NCBI GenBank assembly: GCA_026393985.1
Contig: JAPKZB010000074.1
Span: 17,227-81,226, forward strand
Length of the DNA: 64,000 nt
Reading direction: 5' to 3'
From: Acidobacteriota bacterium
Lineage (GTDB): Bacteria > Acidobacteriota > Terriglobia > Bryobacterales > Bryobacteraceae
The translations under genes and the position numbers were made by a program. Positions 45,633-54,026 of this stretch are shown here, in pieces; position 1 is the first letter of the stretch; every line of letters starts with the position of its first letter. The notes below the pieces were generated by a model, which was not told where the DNA came from, did no database searches, and saw nothing but the letters and a program-made list of their open reading frames with translations.

Positions 45633-47366
45633 TTATGCAGAAGCCGGGGGCTCCGGTTCAAGAAACTGCAGCTCGTGCAGCCGCTGGTACATTCCCCCCG
45701 CCCCCACCAACTCCTCGTGCCGCCCCGTCTCCACCACCCGCCCCTTCTCGAGCACGAAAATCCGGTCCGCCCGCCGGATCGTCGACAAACGATGCGCAAT
45801 CACAATCACCGTCCGCCCCTGCATCAGATTCCCCAGCGCCCGCTGCACCAGCACCTCGCTCTCCGTATCCAAATGCGATGTCGCCTCGTCCAGTACCAGC
45901 ACCGGCGCGTTCTTGAGCAGCGCCCGCGCAATCGAAATCCGCTGCCGCTGCCCGCCCGACAGCCGCGTCCCCCGCTCTCCAATCACCGTCGCAAACCCCT
46001 GCGGCAACTGCTCAATGAAGTCCAGCGCCAGCGCATTCCGCGCCGCCTCCCGCACCTCCTCCTCGCTCGCCTCCGGCCGCCCGTACCGCAAATTGTTCGC
46101 CACCGTGTCGTTGAACAAAAACGTATCCTGCGCCACAATCCCGATCTGCTTCCGCAGCGAGACCAGCGTCAACTCCCGCACATCCACCCCATCCATCCGG
46201 ATCGCCCCCGCCTCCGGGTCGTAAAACCGCGGCAGCAGCGCCGCCAGCGTCGATTTGCCCGCCCCGCTCGGCCCCACCAGCGCCACCACCTCACCCGCCT
46301 TCACCGTGATCGAAACATCCGCCAGCACCGGCCCCTCGCTCGTCGGATACCGGAATGTCAAATGCTCTATAGCAATCTCCTGCGTGAACCGCCGCAGCTC
46401 CCGCTCTCCGCTCACCACCGTCGAGGGCTGGTCGAGATACTCAAACACCTTTTGCGAGGCGCCCAACGCCTGCTGAAAAATATTGTGGATCCCCACCAGC
46501 CGCTTCACCGGCTCGTACAGCATCAGCAGCGCAATCACGAAGCTGGTGAACTCGCCCGCCGTCATCGCCCCCGCCCGTATCTCCGTCCGGGCGTACACCA
46601 ACAGCCCGATCACCGTCACCGCGCCCATGAATTCAATCAGCGGCGACGCAATCGCCTGCTGCATCACATACTTCAAATTGCTCCGCCGCAGCCGCCGCCC
46701 CGCCTCCCGGAACCGCGCCGACTCCACCGCCTCGGCCCCGAACGACTTCACCACCTGGTGCCCGCTCAGCGTCTCCTGCAGAATCTGGTTCACCTCCGCC
46801 GTATCGTCCTGTGCCTTCCGCGTCGACCGGCGAATCCGCCGCCCCAACTGCACCGTCGGCAGCATCACAATCGGCACTACCGTCACGCTGAACAGCGCCA
46901 GCTTCCACGACGTCTGAAAGATCACGATCAGCAACGAGACCGCCACAAACGTCTGCCGCATCCAATCGGCCAGAATGTGCGACGTCGCCACCTGAATCTT
47001 CTCAATGTCGTTCATGATCGACGACATCAGCCGCCCCGTCGACGTCGTCTCAAAAAACTGCGCGTCCTGCCGCAGCACCCGCTCAAACACCGCCTGCCGC
47101 AGGTCTGTCACGGCCGAAATGCCCACCCGGTTCACCAGGTAGTTGCCGAAATAATCCGATGCCCCGCGCACAAAAAAAGCCGCCACCACGATCGCCATCA
47201 CCCCGGTCACGTATCCGTCCGCGCCGCTCGAACTCAACACCTGGTCATAGATCGGCCGGATCAGGTACGCAATCAAACCCTGCGCCCCACCCGCCAGCGC
47301 CATCAACAGCACCGACGACACCAACGCCCCGGCGTACGGCCGCACATACCGCAGAATCCGCCTCAT
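45633..47366 (-). CDS. ABC transporter, fused permease and ATPase (MsbA-like)
   Basis: 577 residues; the ATG at 47366 overlaps the stop of the glycosyltransferase gene by 4 bases. Six membrane helices are followed by an ATPase: Walker A GPSGAGKST, signature LSGGQRQRISIARALL, Walker B VLVLDEATSHLD. It is closest to MsbA/lipid exporters. Together with the family 9 glycosyltransferase upstream it suggests lipopolysaccharide precursor flipping. Confidence 0.9.
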   Translation of the reverse strand: MRRILRYVRPYAGALVSSVLLMALAGGAQGLIAYLIRPIYDQVLSSSGADGYVTGVMAIVVAAFFVRGASDYFGNYLVNRVGISAVTDLRQAVFERVLRQDAQFFETTSTGRLMSSIMNDIEKIQVATSHILADWMRQTFVAVSLLIVIFQTSWKLALFSVTVVPIVMLPTVQLGRRIRRSTRKAQDDTAEVNQILQETLSGHQVVKSFGAEAVESARFREAGRRLRRSNLKYVMQQAIASPLIEFMGAVTVIGLLVYARTEIRAGAMTAGEFTSFVIALLMLYEPVKRLVGIHNIFQQALGASQKVFEYLDQPSTVVSGERELRRFTQEIAIEHLTFRYPTSEGPVLADVSITVKAGEVVALVGPSGAGKSTLAALLPRFYDPEAGAIRMDGVDVRELTLVSLRKQIGIVAQDTFLFNDTVANNLRYGRPEASEEEVREAARNALALDFIEQLPQGFATVIGERGTRLSGGQRQRISIARALLKNAPVLVLDEATSHLDTESEVLVQRALGNLMQGRTVIVIAHRLSTIRRADRIFVLEKGRVVETGRHEELVGAGGMYQRLHELQFLEPEPPASA

Positions 47367-48253
47367 AGCCGGTCCACCGCCGCGAGCACCGCCTCCACCG
47401 TCACGTTCGCCATCGAACCCCGCCCGTTCACCACCTCCGCCCGCACCCGCCAAGGCGCCCACGTCACCGCGTCCGACGGCCCGAATATCACCACCTGCTT
47501 CACCCCCAACGCCGCCGCCATGTGCGCCGGCCCGCTGTCGTTGCCCACAAACAGCGACGCCCCGGCCAGCAGCGTCATCGTCTCCTCGAGCGGCGCCCCC
47601 ACCACCGTCCGGAACCCCGCGAACGCCGCCAGATCATCGCCCGGCCCCCCGATAAACACCGGCTCCAGCCCCCGCAAATGCTCCGCCACGGCCCGAAATC
47701 CCGCCGCGCTCCAACTCTTATCCGCCGCCGAGGCCGCCGGGTGGATCACCGCGTACGGTCGCTCCGCCACCGCCGGCCGCGGAAAAAGCCGCGCCCGCGG
47801 CACCTCGCCCACCGGTACCCCTAAAGAAAACATCCCCGATGCTAAATGTTCCGCCGTGTGTACCGGCCGCTCCACCCCGAAAATCGCCTGCGCCCGCGGC
47901 ATCTTCACGTTGTAAACCGCCTGCCCCGCAAAGTGCTGAAATCCCGCCCGCCATCCTGCCAGGGCAAACGCCGTCAGCCACAAGCTCCGCGTCCCCCCGT
48001 GAAAGTTGACCACCAGCTGCGGACGCCAGATCGTCAGCTCGCCCGGCGCCGGGCTGAACACGGCATCCACATCCGGGTTTCCGCGAAAGACCGCCGCAAA
48101 CCGGTCCTCCACCACCACGGCAATCTTCAGGTCCGGCCGGAAGCTCTTCAGCAGATGAATCGCCGGCGTCGTCAACACGCAATCACCCAGTGAACGCAGC
48201 CGGATAATGCCGACCTTGGCTCCCGCGGGCAGTTGCTCCAGTACGGTGCTCAA
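47363..48253 (-). CDS. Glycosyltransferase family 9 (heptosyltransferase-like)
   Basis: 296 residues. GIIRLRSLGDCVLTTPAIHLL at the N-terminus and the C-terminal FVGNDSGPAHMAAALG are the two signatures of GT9. It would add a sugar, perhaps heptose, to the lipopolysaccharide core on the cytoplasmic side. It precedes the MsbA-like exporter, and its start overlaps the small zinc-ribbon gene. Confidence 0.88.
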   Translation of the reverse strand: MSTVLEQLPAGAKVGIIRLRSLGDCVLTTPAIHLLKSFRPDLKIAVVVEDRFAAVFRGNPDVDAVFSPAPGELTIWRPQLVVNFHGGTRSLWLTAFALAGWRAGFQHFAGQAVYNVKMPRAQAIFGVERPVHTAEHLASGMFSLGVPVGEVPRARLFPRPAVAERPYAVIHPAASAADKSWSAAGFRAVAEHLRGLEPVFIGGPGDDLAAFAGFRTVVGAPLEETMTLLAGASLFVGNDSGPAHMAAALGVKQVVIFGPSDAVTWAPWRVRAEVVNGRGSMANVTVEAVLAAVDRL

Positions 48254-48420
48254 TCTTCAACTTTCGCTTCGTCAATCAGCATCACCGGAATCTCATCCCG
48301 AATCGGATAGACCCGGCGGCACTGCACGCATTTGAGCCCGCTGCCGTCCGCCTTCACATCAAGGCTCGCCTTGCACAGCGGACAAACCAGAATCTCGAGT
48401 AACTCTTTGCTGACCGCCAT
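48250..48420 (-). CDS. Trm112/YcaR-family zinc-ribbon protein
   Basis: 56 residues with AAGGAG a few bases upstream of the ATG at 48420. CPLC near residue 13 and CVQC near 31 form a zinc ribbon, followed by YPIRDEIPVMLIDEA, the Trm112 C-terminus. In bacteria these proteins often accompany lipid A or membrane genes. It overlaps the GT9 gene by 4 bases. Confidence 0.85.
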   Translation of the reverse strand: MAVSKELLEILVCPLCKASLDVKADGSGLKCVQCRRVYPIRDEIPVMLIDEAKVED

Positions 48421-48422
48421 GA

Positions 48423-49070
48423 TTAGCTCCTTGCCGCTTTCACCGCGGCCAGAAACTGTTTGGCCCGCTCGGTGAACACTTCGTACCTGCCCGCCTGGAT
48501 CGTTTCGTTGTCGATCAATTCGCTGCCCACCGCCACGGCCGATGCCCCGGCCTTCAAAAAGTCGCCGATCGTGTCGAGATTCACCCCGCCCGTCGGAATC
48601 ATCTCCACCTGCGGCAGCGGCGCCTTCACGGCCTTGATGTACTTCGCCCCGCCCACGTTCGAGCACGGGAATACCTTCACGAAGTCCGCCCCCGCCTCCC
48701 ACGCCGTCAGAATCTCGGTCGGCGTCAGCGCCCCCGGGCAGATCACGGTCGAATAGCGCCGCGCCATCTCAATCGTGGCCACCTTCAGCGCCGGCGTTAC
48801 CAGGAAGCGCGCCCCGGCCAGAATCGTGGCGCGGGCGGTCTCCGGATCGAGAACCGTACCCGCGCCCAGAATCATCTTGTCGCCAAACGCATCGGCCAGC
48901 TTTTCGCGCGCCCGGATCGCCCCCGGCGTTGTCATCGTGATCTCCGCCGACCGGATCCCCCCTTCAAAGACGGCCTCAATCGACTGGATTGCCGCCTCCG
49001 CGGAGTTCACCCGGATGATCGGCACAATCCCGATCTCACGCATGCTCGATACGATTTGCTGTTTGGTCAT
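48423..49070 (-). CDS. eda: 2-dehydro-3-deoxyphosphogluconate (KDPG) aldolase-like
   Basis: 215 residues. The Schiff-base lysine is in FVKVFPCSN near residue 132, and the catalytic glutamate lies in the EITMTTPGA strand. It cleaves KDPG or KDPGal to pyruvate and a three-carbon aldehyde phosphate. Upstream is a galactonate-dehydratase-like gene, so the pair would carry sugar acids into central metabolism. Ends 2 bp before the zinc-ribbon gene. Confidence 0.9.
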   Translation of the reverse strand: MTKQQIVSSMREIGIVPIIRVNSAEAAIQSIEAVFEGGIRSAEITMTTPGAIRAREKLADAFGDKMILGAGTVLDPETARATILAGARFLVTPALKVATIEMARRYSTVICPGALTPTEILTAWEAGADFVKVFPCSNVGGAKYIKAVKAPLPQVEMIPTGGVNLDTIGDFLKAGASAVAVGSELIDNETIQAGRYEVFTERAKQFLAAVKAARS

Positions 49071-49082
49071 GAAACCACTAGA

Positions 49083-50294
49083 TTACCAATCCACCACCGA
49101 ACCGTCATCCGCGTCGTAGCTCTCCTGGTTCCGCCAGTCGTGCCCGATCTTATCCGCCAGCGCGTTTTCGTCCAGTTCAATGCCCAAGCCCGGACCCGTC
49201 GGCAGCTCCAGATAGCCCTCGCGAACCTGGAACGGATTCTTGATGTATCCCTCGCCCAGGCTCACCTGCTCCTGAATCAGGAAGTTCGGAATCGACGCCG
49301 CCAAATGCACCCCCGCCGCCAGCGAAATCGGCCCCAGCGGGTTATGCGGCGCGATCGTCGCGTAGTACGCCTCGGCCATCCCCGCAATCAGCCGCACCTC
49401 GGTGATCCCGCCCGCGTGGCACATATCCGGCTGCAGAATCGTTGCCGCCTTCTTCTCGAGCACCTCGCGGAAGCCCCACTTGGTAAACACGCGCTCGCCG
49501 GTCGCAATCGGCAAATGCGTGCCCCGCGCAATCTCGGCCATGATGTCATGGTTCTGGGCCTGGCAGGGCTCTTCAATGAACATGGGGTTGTACGGCTCCA
49601 TGCCCTTGATCAGCATCTTGGCGTGCGCCGGTGAAATCGCCCCGTGGAAGTCCACGCCGATGTCCACGTTATCGCCCACCGCCGCCCGCAGCTCCGCGAA
49701 CTTCTCGACGGCGTACTTCACCTCGGCCGGCGTCTCAATGTACCGCGCCGGGCGCCGCTTGGCCGGCCCCGTCTTGAACGCCGTGAAGCCCTTCTTCATA
49801 TCGGCCTTCATCGATTCCGGCGTCCGCGAATGCGCATAAACCCGCACGCGGTTCCGCGTCGGCCCGCCCAGCAGTTCGTACACCGGCACGCCCAGCGCCT
49901 TGCCCTTGATGTCCCACAGCGCCTGGTCAATGCCGCTCAGCGCCGAAGTCAGCACCGGGCCGCCGCGATAAAACGCATGCCGGTAGATCGCCTGCCAGTG
50001 GTGCGTCACCGCCCGAGGGTCCTTGCCCACCAGGTACGGCTCAATCTCCTTGATCGCCGTCGCACACGTCAGCGCCCGCCCCTCTACCACCGGCTCGCCT
50101 AGGCCCACAATGCCGGCGTTCGTGTGGATCTTCAAAAACAGCCACCGCGGCTTGACGAGAATCGTCTCCAGCTTCGTGATCTTCAGGTTGTCTTTCTTGG
50201 CAATCGGCGCGTTCTGCGCGAGCGCCGGGTTGTCTTGAAACAGCGTGGCCAGTCCGGCCGCGCCCAACCAGTTCCGTCGGGAAAAATTACTCAT
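49083..50294 (-). CDS. dgoD: Enolase-superfamily sugar-acid dehydratase (galactonate dehydratase-like) with Tat signal
   Basis: 403 residues; the ATG at 50294 gives a twin-arginine signal (SRRNWLGAAGLATLF). The catalytic barrel has VDFHGA, the metal ligands in the EEPCQ segment and ATGERVFTKWGF, matching the mandelate-racemase/DgoD group. It would dehydrate a sugar acid to a 2-keto-3-deoxy acid. It is followed by the KDPG aldolase and preceded by a sodium/solute symporter. An exported location is odd for this enzyme class, so the signal may be vestigial. DgoD is a best guess among related dehydratases. Confidence 0.75.
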   Translation of the reverse strand: MSNFSRRNWLGAAGLATLFQDNPALAQNAPIAKKDNLKITKLETILVKPRWLFLKIHTNAGIVGLGEPVVEGRALTCATAIKEIEPYLVGKDPRAVTHHWQAIYRHAFYRGGPVLTSALSGIDQALWDIKGKALGVPVYELLGGPTRNRVRVYAHSRTPESMKADMKKGFTAFKTGPAKRRPARYIETPAEVKYAVEKFAELRAAVGDNVDIGVDFHGAISPAHAKMLIKGMEPYNPMFIEEPCQAQNHDIMAEIARGTHLPIATGERVFTKWGFREVLEKKAATILQPDMCHAGGITEVRLIAGMAEAYYATIAPHNPLGPISLAAGVHLAASIPNFLIQEQVSLGEGYIKNPFQVREGYLELPTGPGLGIELDENALADKIGHDWRNQESYDADDGSVVDW

Positions 50295-50310
50295 ACCGCC
50301 CTCCACTCTA

Positions 50311-51870
50311 TCAGGCAAAATGCACCCACAGCCCGCCCACCGCCAGCAGAATCGCCACCGTCGCCGCCACCTCCATCCGCGTCCCCCGAATGTGGCTGAA
50401 CGCCATCGTCAGCTCCTCAATCCCCGTCTTCACCGCCGACAACTTCGACACCACCACCATCAGCACCACGCACAGCCCGAACACCCCCACGCTGAAATTC
50501 AAGAAGCTGATCGCCACCACGTCGTTGAAAATCCCCAGATCCATCTTGAAGGCGTTGCTCAGCACGTCCAGCACAAACCGCCCACCGCCAATCACCCCGC
50601 CCACCAGCAGCGTTGTCAGCGCCGCCCGCGGCGTCGCCCCCTTCCACAAAATCCCCGTCAGAAACGTCGCCGCAATCGGTGCGCCCACATACGCCTGCAC
50701 GCTCTGCAAGTACATGTACACCTGATCGTTCAGGTTCCGGATGAACGGAATCCACACCACCGACAACGCCACAATCACCCCCGTCGAATACCGCCCGAAA
50801 CGCACCAGTTGCCGCTCGCTCGCCTCCGGCCGCCACTTCTTGTAAATGTCCATCGTCAGCAGCGTCGAACACGAATTGAACACGCTCGAAAGCGAACTCA
50901 TCAAAGCCGCCAGCAGCGCCGCCACCATCAACCCCTTCACCCCCGGCGGCAGTAGCCGCATCACCAGCAGCGGATACGCGTTGTCCCCCGTCACCTCCGC
51001 CGGCCACAGCGCCTTGGCAATCAACCCCGGCAGCACCAGAATGAACACCGGCAGAATCTTCAACGCCGCGCAAAACAGCGTGCCGTAGCGCGCCTGCTGC
51101 ACGTTCCGCGCCGAGAGCGTCTTCTGTACAATCACCTGATCCGTGCACCAATACCAAGTACCCAGAATCAGCGTCCCGAAAATCGTCCCTACCCACGGGT
51201 ACACCGGGTCGCTCGCCGGCTTCACCATGTGGAAGAAGTCCGGGGGCAGGGAACTGCGCAGCGCGGCGAATCCGCCCACCTCGTTCAGGCCGATCACCGT
51301 CAACACAATCGCCCCCGCCACCAGCAGCACCGCCTGAAACACGTCCGTATAGATCACCGCCGCCAGACCCCCGAAGATCGTGTAGACCCCCGTCGCCACC
51401 ACTAGCAGAATCGCCGACGTCATGTAGTCCCAGCCCAGAATCTCGCGAATCAGAATGCCCCCCGCAAACAGACTCACCGAAATCTTCGTGAAGACGTACG
51501 CAAAGAGCGAAACCCCCGTCAAATACCACCGGCACCCCGGCGAAAACCGCATCTCCAGAAATTCCGGCATCGTAAACACCTGGCTCTTCAGATAGTGCGG
51601 AACAAACAGCCAGCCCAGCAGCAGCAGACAAATCGCCGCCGACCACTCGTAGCACCCCACTGCGAAGCCTGTCGAAGCCCCGCTCCCCGCGAGGCCAATA
51701 AAATGCTCGCTCGAAATGTTGGTCGCAAACAGCGAGGCCCCCACCGCGAACCACCCCACGTTCCCGCCCGCCAAAAAATACTCGGCAGTGTTCCGCTCCT
51801 TGAGCGAGTGGTAAATCCCAATCCCGAAAACAATCAAGAAGTAGACCGCGATAATCGACCAATCAAGCAT
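50311..51870 (-). CDS. Sodium:solute symporter (SSS family)
   Basis: 519 residues with about 13-14 membrane helices and the SSS pattern RNTAEYFLAGGNVGWFAVGASLFATNISSEHFIG. It probably imports the sugar or sugar acid processed by the two downstream enzymes. Spacing to the dehydratase gene is 16 bp. The substrate is not determined by sequence. Confidence 0.9.
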   Translation of the reverse strand: MLDWSIIAVYFLIVFGIGIYHSLKERNTAEYFLAGGNVGWFAVGASLFATNISSEHFIGLAGSGASTGFAVGCYEWSAAICLLLLGWLFVPHYLKSQVFTMPEFLEMRFSPGCRWYLTGVSLFAYVFTKISVSLFAGGILIREILGWDYMTSAILLVVATGVYTIFGGLAAVIYTDVFQAVLLVAGAIVLTVIGLNEVGGFAALRSSLPPDFFHMVKPASDPVYPWVGTIFGTLILGTWYWCTDQVIVQKTLSARNVQQARYGTLFCAALKILPVFILVLPGLIAKALWPAEVTGDNAYPLLVMRLLPPGVKGLMVAALLAALMSSLSSVFNSCSTLLTMDIYKKWRPEASERQLVRFGRYSTGVIVALSVVWIPFIRNLNDQVYMYLQSVQAYVGAPIAATFLTGILWKGATPRAALTTLLVGGVIGGGRFVLDVLSNAFKMDLGIFNDVVAISFLNFSVGVFGLCVVLMVVVSKLSAVKTGIEELTMAFSHIRGTRMEVAATVAILLAVGGLWVHFA

Positions 51871-51941
51871 GCGCCATAGTGTACTGAAACCGGCGCCGTT
51901 CCACTACCACCCCGTCCCCCGGCTATCATGGTCAAACCGCC

Positions 51942-53285
51942 ATGGCCACCCCCACCTCCAACCGCCGCCGCTTCCTCGGCGCCCTCGCCCTCGCCGCCGC
52001 CGCTCCTGCTCCCGCCCGCGCCCAGCAGCGCCTCCCCAACGTCGTCCTGATCATGGCCGACGACCTCGGCTATGGCGACCTCGGCTGCTACGGCCAAAAG
52101 CGCATCAAGACCCCCAGCCTCGACCGCATGGCCGCCGAAGGCATCCGCTTCACGCAAGCCTACGCCGGCTGCACCGTCTGCGCCCCCTCCCGCTCCGCTC
52201 TCATGACCGGCTACCACACCGGCCATACCCGCGTCCGCGGCAACGGCAAAAACGAAATGCTCCTCCGCGCCAACGACTTCGTCCTCCCCGAACTCTTCAA
52301 AAAGGCCGGCTACACCACCGGCATGTTCGGCAAGTGGGGCCTCGGCGGCGTCGGCTACCCCGGCTACCCCACCAGGAAAGGCTGGGACTCCTGGTTCGGC
52401 TTCTTCAGCCAGTCGCAGGCCCACCTGTACTACCCCGACATGCTCCTCGATGGCGACCACGCCCTCGAACTCACCGGCAACTGGGGCGGCAAAAAGAAGC
52501 AGTACGCCCCCGACCTCTTCCTCGACCGCGCTCTTCAGTTCCTCGCAAACAACCAGGCCAAACCCTTCTTCCTCTACTTCTCCTCCACCATCCCCCACGC
52601 CAACAACGAACTCGGCCGCGACACCGGCGACGGCATCGAAATCCCGGAAGACGCCCCCTACTCCGCCGAACCCTGGCCCCCGCTCGAACGCAAGTTCGCC
52701 GCCACCATTACCCGCCTCGACCGCGACCTCGGCCGCCTCTTCGACAAACTCAAAGCCCTCGGCCTCGACAACAACACTCTCATCCTGTTCACCTCCGACA
52801 ACGGGCCCCACAAAGAGGGCGGCCACGACCCCAACTTCTTCCAATCCTCCGGGCCTCTCCGCGGCACCAAACGCAGCCTCACCGAAGGCGGCATCCGCGT
52901 CCCCTTCCTCGCCCGCTGGCCCGGCCGCATCGAGCCCGGCCAGGTCTCCCACCATCCCTTCGCCTTCTGGGACCTCCTGGCCACCTGCGGCGAACTCACT
53001 AATCAACCCGTCCCCCAGGACACCGACGGCCTCTCTATCTTGCCCGCCCTTACCGGCGGCCAGCCCCAGGTCCACGACCACTTCTACTGGGAGTTTCACG
53101 AAGGAGGCTTCCAGCAAGCCCTCCGCGTCGGCGACTGGAAGTATGTGAAGCCCGCCCTCTACGACCTCAGCAAGGACCTCCACGAAACCACCGACGTCGC
53201 CCAACAGAACCCCGCCGTCGTCGCCCGCATGGAAAAAATCCTCGCCACCGTCCGCACCGACTCTCCGGACTTTCCCGTCCGCTAG
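51942..53285 (+). CDS. Sulfatase (arylsulfatase type), exported
   Basis: 447 residues. A twin-arginine-like signal (NRRRFLGALALAAAAPAPARA) precedes VVLIMADDLGYGDLGCYG (Ca ligands). CAPSR near residue 84 is the cysteine that is oxidised to formylglycine. GKWGLGG and the FTSDNGPH segment complete the site. It needs a formylglycine-generating enzyme elsewhere. It is divergent from the symporter across 71 bp. Targets are probably sulfated polysaccharides. Confidence 0.92.
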   Translation: MATPTSNRRRFLGALALAAAAPAPARAQQRLPNVVLIMADDLGYGDLGCYGQKRIKTPSLDRMAAEGIRFTQAYAGCTVCAPSRSALMTGYHTGHTRVRGNGKNEMLLRANDFVLPELFKKAGYTTGMFGKWGLGGVGYPGYPTRKGWDSWFGFFSQSQAHLYYPDMLLDGDHALELTGNWGGKKKQYAPDLFLDRALQFLANNQAKPFFLYFSSTIPHANNELGRDTGDGIEIPEDAPYSAEPWPPLERKFAATITRLDRDLGRLFDKLKALGLDNNTLILFTSDNGPHKEGGHDPNFFQSSGPLRGTKRSLTEGGIRVPFLARWPGRIEPGQVSHHPFAFWDLLATCGELTNQPVPQDTDGLSILPALTGGQPQVHDHFYWEFHEGGFQQALRVGDWKYVKPALYDLSKDLHETTDVAQQNPAVVARMEKILATVRTDSPDFPVR

Positions 53286-53297
53286 ACTCTGATCCAG

Positions 53298-53328
53298 AGT
53301 GTATATCGCATCCCGGGAAGTGTATACT
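53298..53328 (+). promoter_or_regulatory. Duplicated AGTGTATA box and -10-like TATACT ahead of vapBC
   Basis: AGTGTATAT (starting 53298) and AGTGTATAC (starting 53319) are repeated 21 bp apart, two helical turns. The second contains TATACT, a good -10 hexamer, 7 bases before the GTG. Binding by VapB or VapBC is the usual autoregulation in this family. Confidence 0.45.
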
Positions 53329-53334
53329 GCGGGT

Positions 53335-53610
53335 GTGGCCTTCCACATCCGCAACTCCGAAGCCGAGCGCCTGCTCCGCGAACTTCAGGCCCTCACCGGG
53401 GAGACCCTGACCGATGTGGTCCGCAACGCCCTCGCCGAACGCCTGGAGCGGGAGAAAAACCGGTTGGCGACGGGCCAGGAAATGGACTCTCTCGCGGCCC
53501 TGTCCGCTTCGATGCGCGACATCTGGTCCCGCCTCCGCCTTGTCCCCAATCGCGACCCCCGCCCCGATGACGAAATTCTCGGTTACGGTTCCGACGGACT
53601 CCCCCACTGA
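53335..53610 (+). CDS. vapB: VapB-like antitoxin (Rv0623-type)
   Basis: 91 residues from a GTG start. AFHIRNSEAERLLRELQALTGETLTDVVRNAL is the typical Rv0623/PSK-type antitoxin N-terminus with ribbon-helix-helix character. The C-terminal half is acidic and would bind the toxin. It ends 1 base before vapC. Two AGTGTATA boxes lie upstream at about 53298-53327. Confidence 0.82.
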   Translation: MAFHIRNSEAERLLRELQALTGETLTDVVRNALAERLEREKNRLATGQEMDSLAALSASMRDIWSRLRLVPNRDPRPDDEILGYGSDGLPH

Positions 53611-53611
53611 G

Positions 53612-54010
53612 ATGGTCGTTGATACCTCCGCGATTGTCTGCATCATCCGACAGGAACCGGAAACGGCCGATCTTCTCCGTGCTCTTGCCCGCACGCGCAC
53701 CCGGCTCGTGTCGGTGGTCTCCATTGTCGAGGCCGGCATCGTGCTCGAAAAGCAATTTGGCTCCGCTGGCTCACGCGAACTGGAAAACGCCATCTCTGCC
53801 TTGCAACTCGACGTGCAGCCGGTCTCCGTCGAACAGGGCCGGCAAGCGCTACTCGCCTTCTGGCGCTACGGCAAAGGCATTCACCCCGCGGCCCTGAATT
53901 TTGGCGACTGCTTCACGTACAGCCTCGCCAAGTCCACCGGCCTGCCTCTACTATTCAAAGGCAACGATTTCAACCAAACCGATCTACCCCTCGTCGCTCT
54001 CCGCCCTTGA
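53612..54010 (+). CDS. vapC: VapC-like PIN-domain toxin ribonuclease
   Basis: 132 residues. The acidic PIN residues are in MVVDTSAIV (Asp4), SIVEAG (Glu near 40), NFGDCFTYSLA (Asp near 96) and the late KGNDF. It cleaves RNA when released from VapB. It begins 1 base after the antitoxin stop. Confidence 0.88.
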   Translation: MVVDTSAIVCIIRQEPETADLLRALARTRTRLVSVVSIVEAGIVLEKQFGSAGSRELENAISALQLDVQPVSVEQGRQALLAFWRYGKGIHPAALNFGDCFTYSLAKSTGLPLLFKGNDFNQTDLPLVALRP

Positions 54011-54026
54011 CCCCGGTCTCCCCCCG

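Noticed and set aside
45537..47915. A 792-codon open frame antisense to the yicC and ABC transporter genes
   Set aside because: Rich in Pro/Arg/His, as expected for a shadow of GC-rich coding sequence; the leftward ABC transporter is certain.
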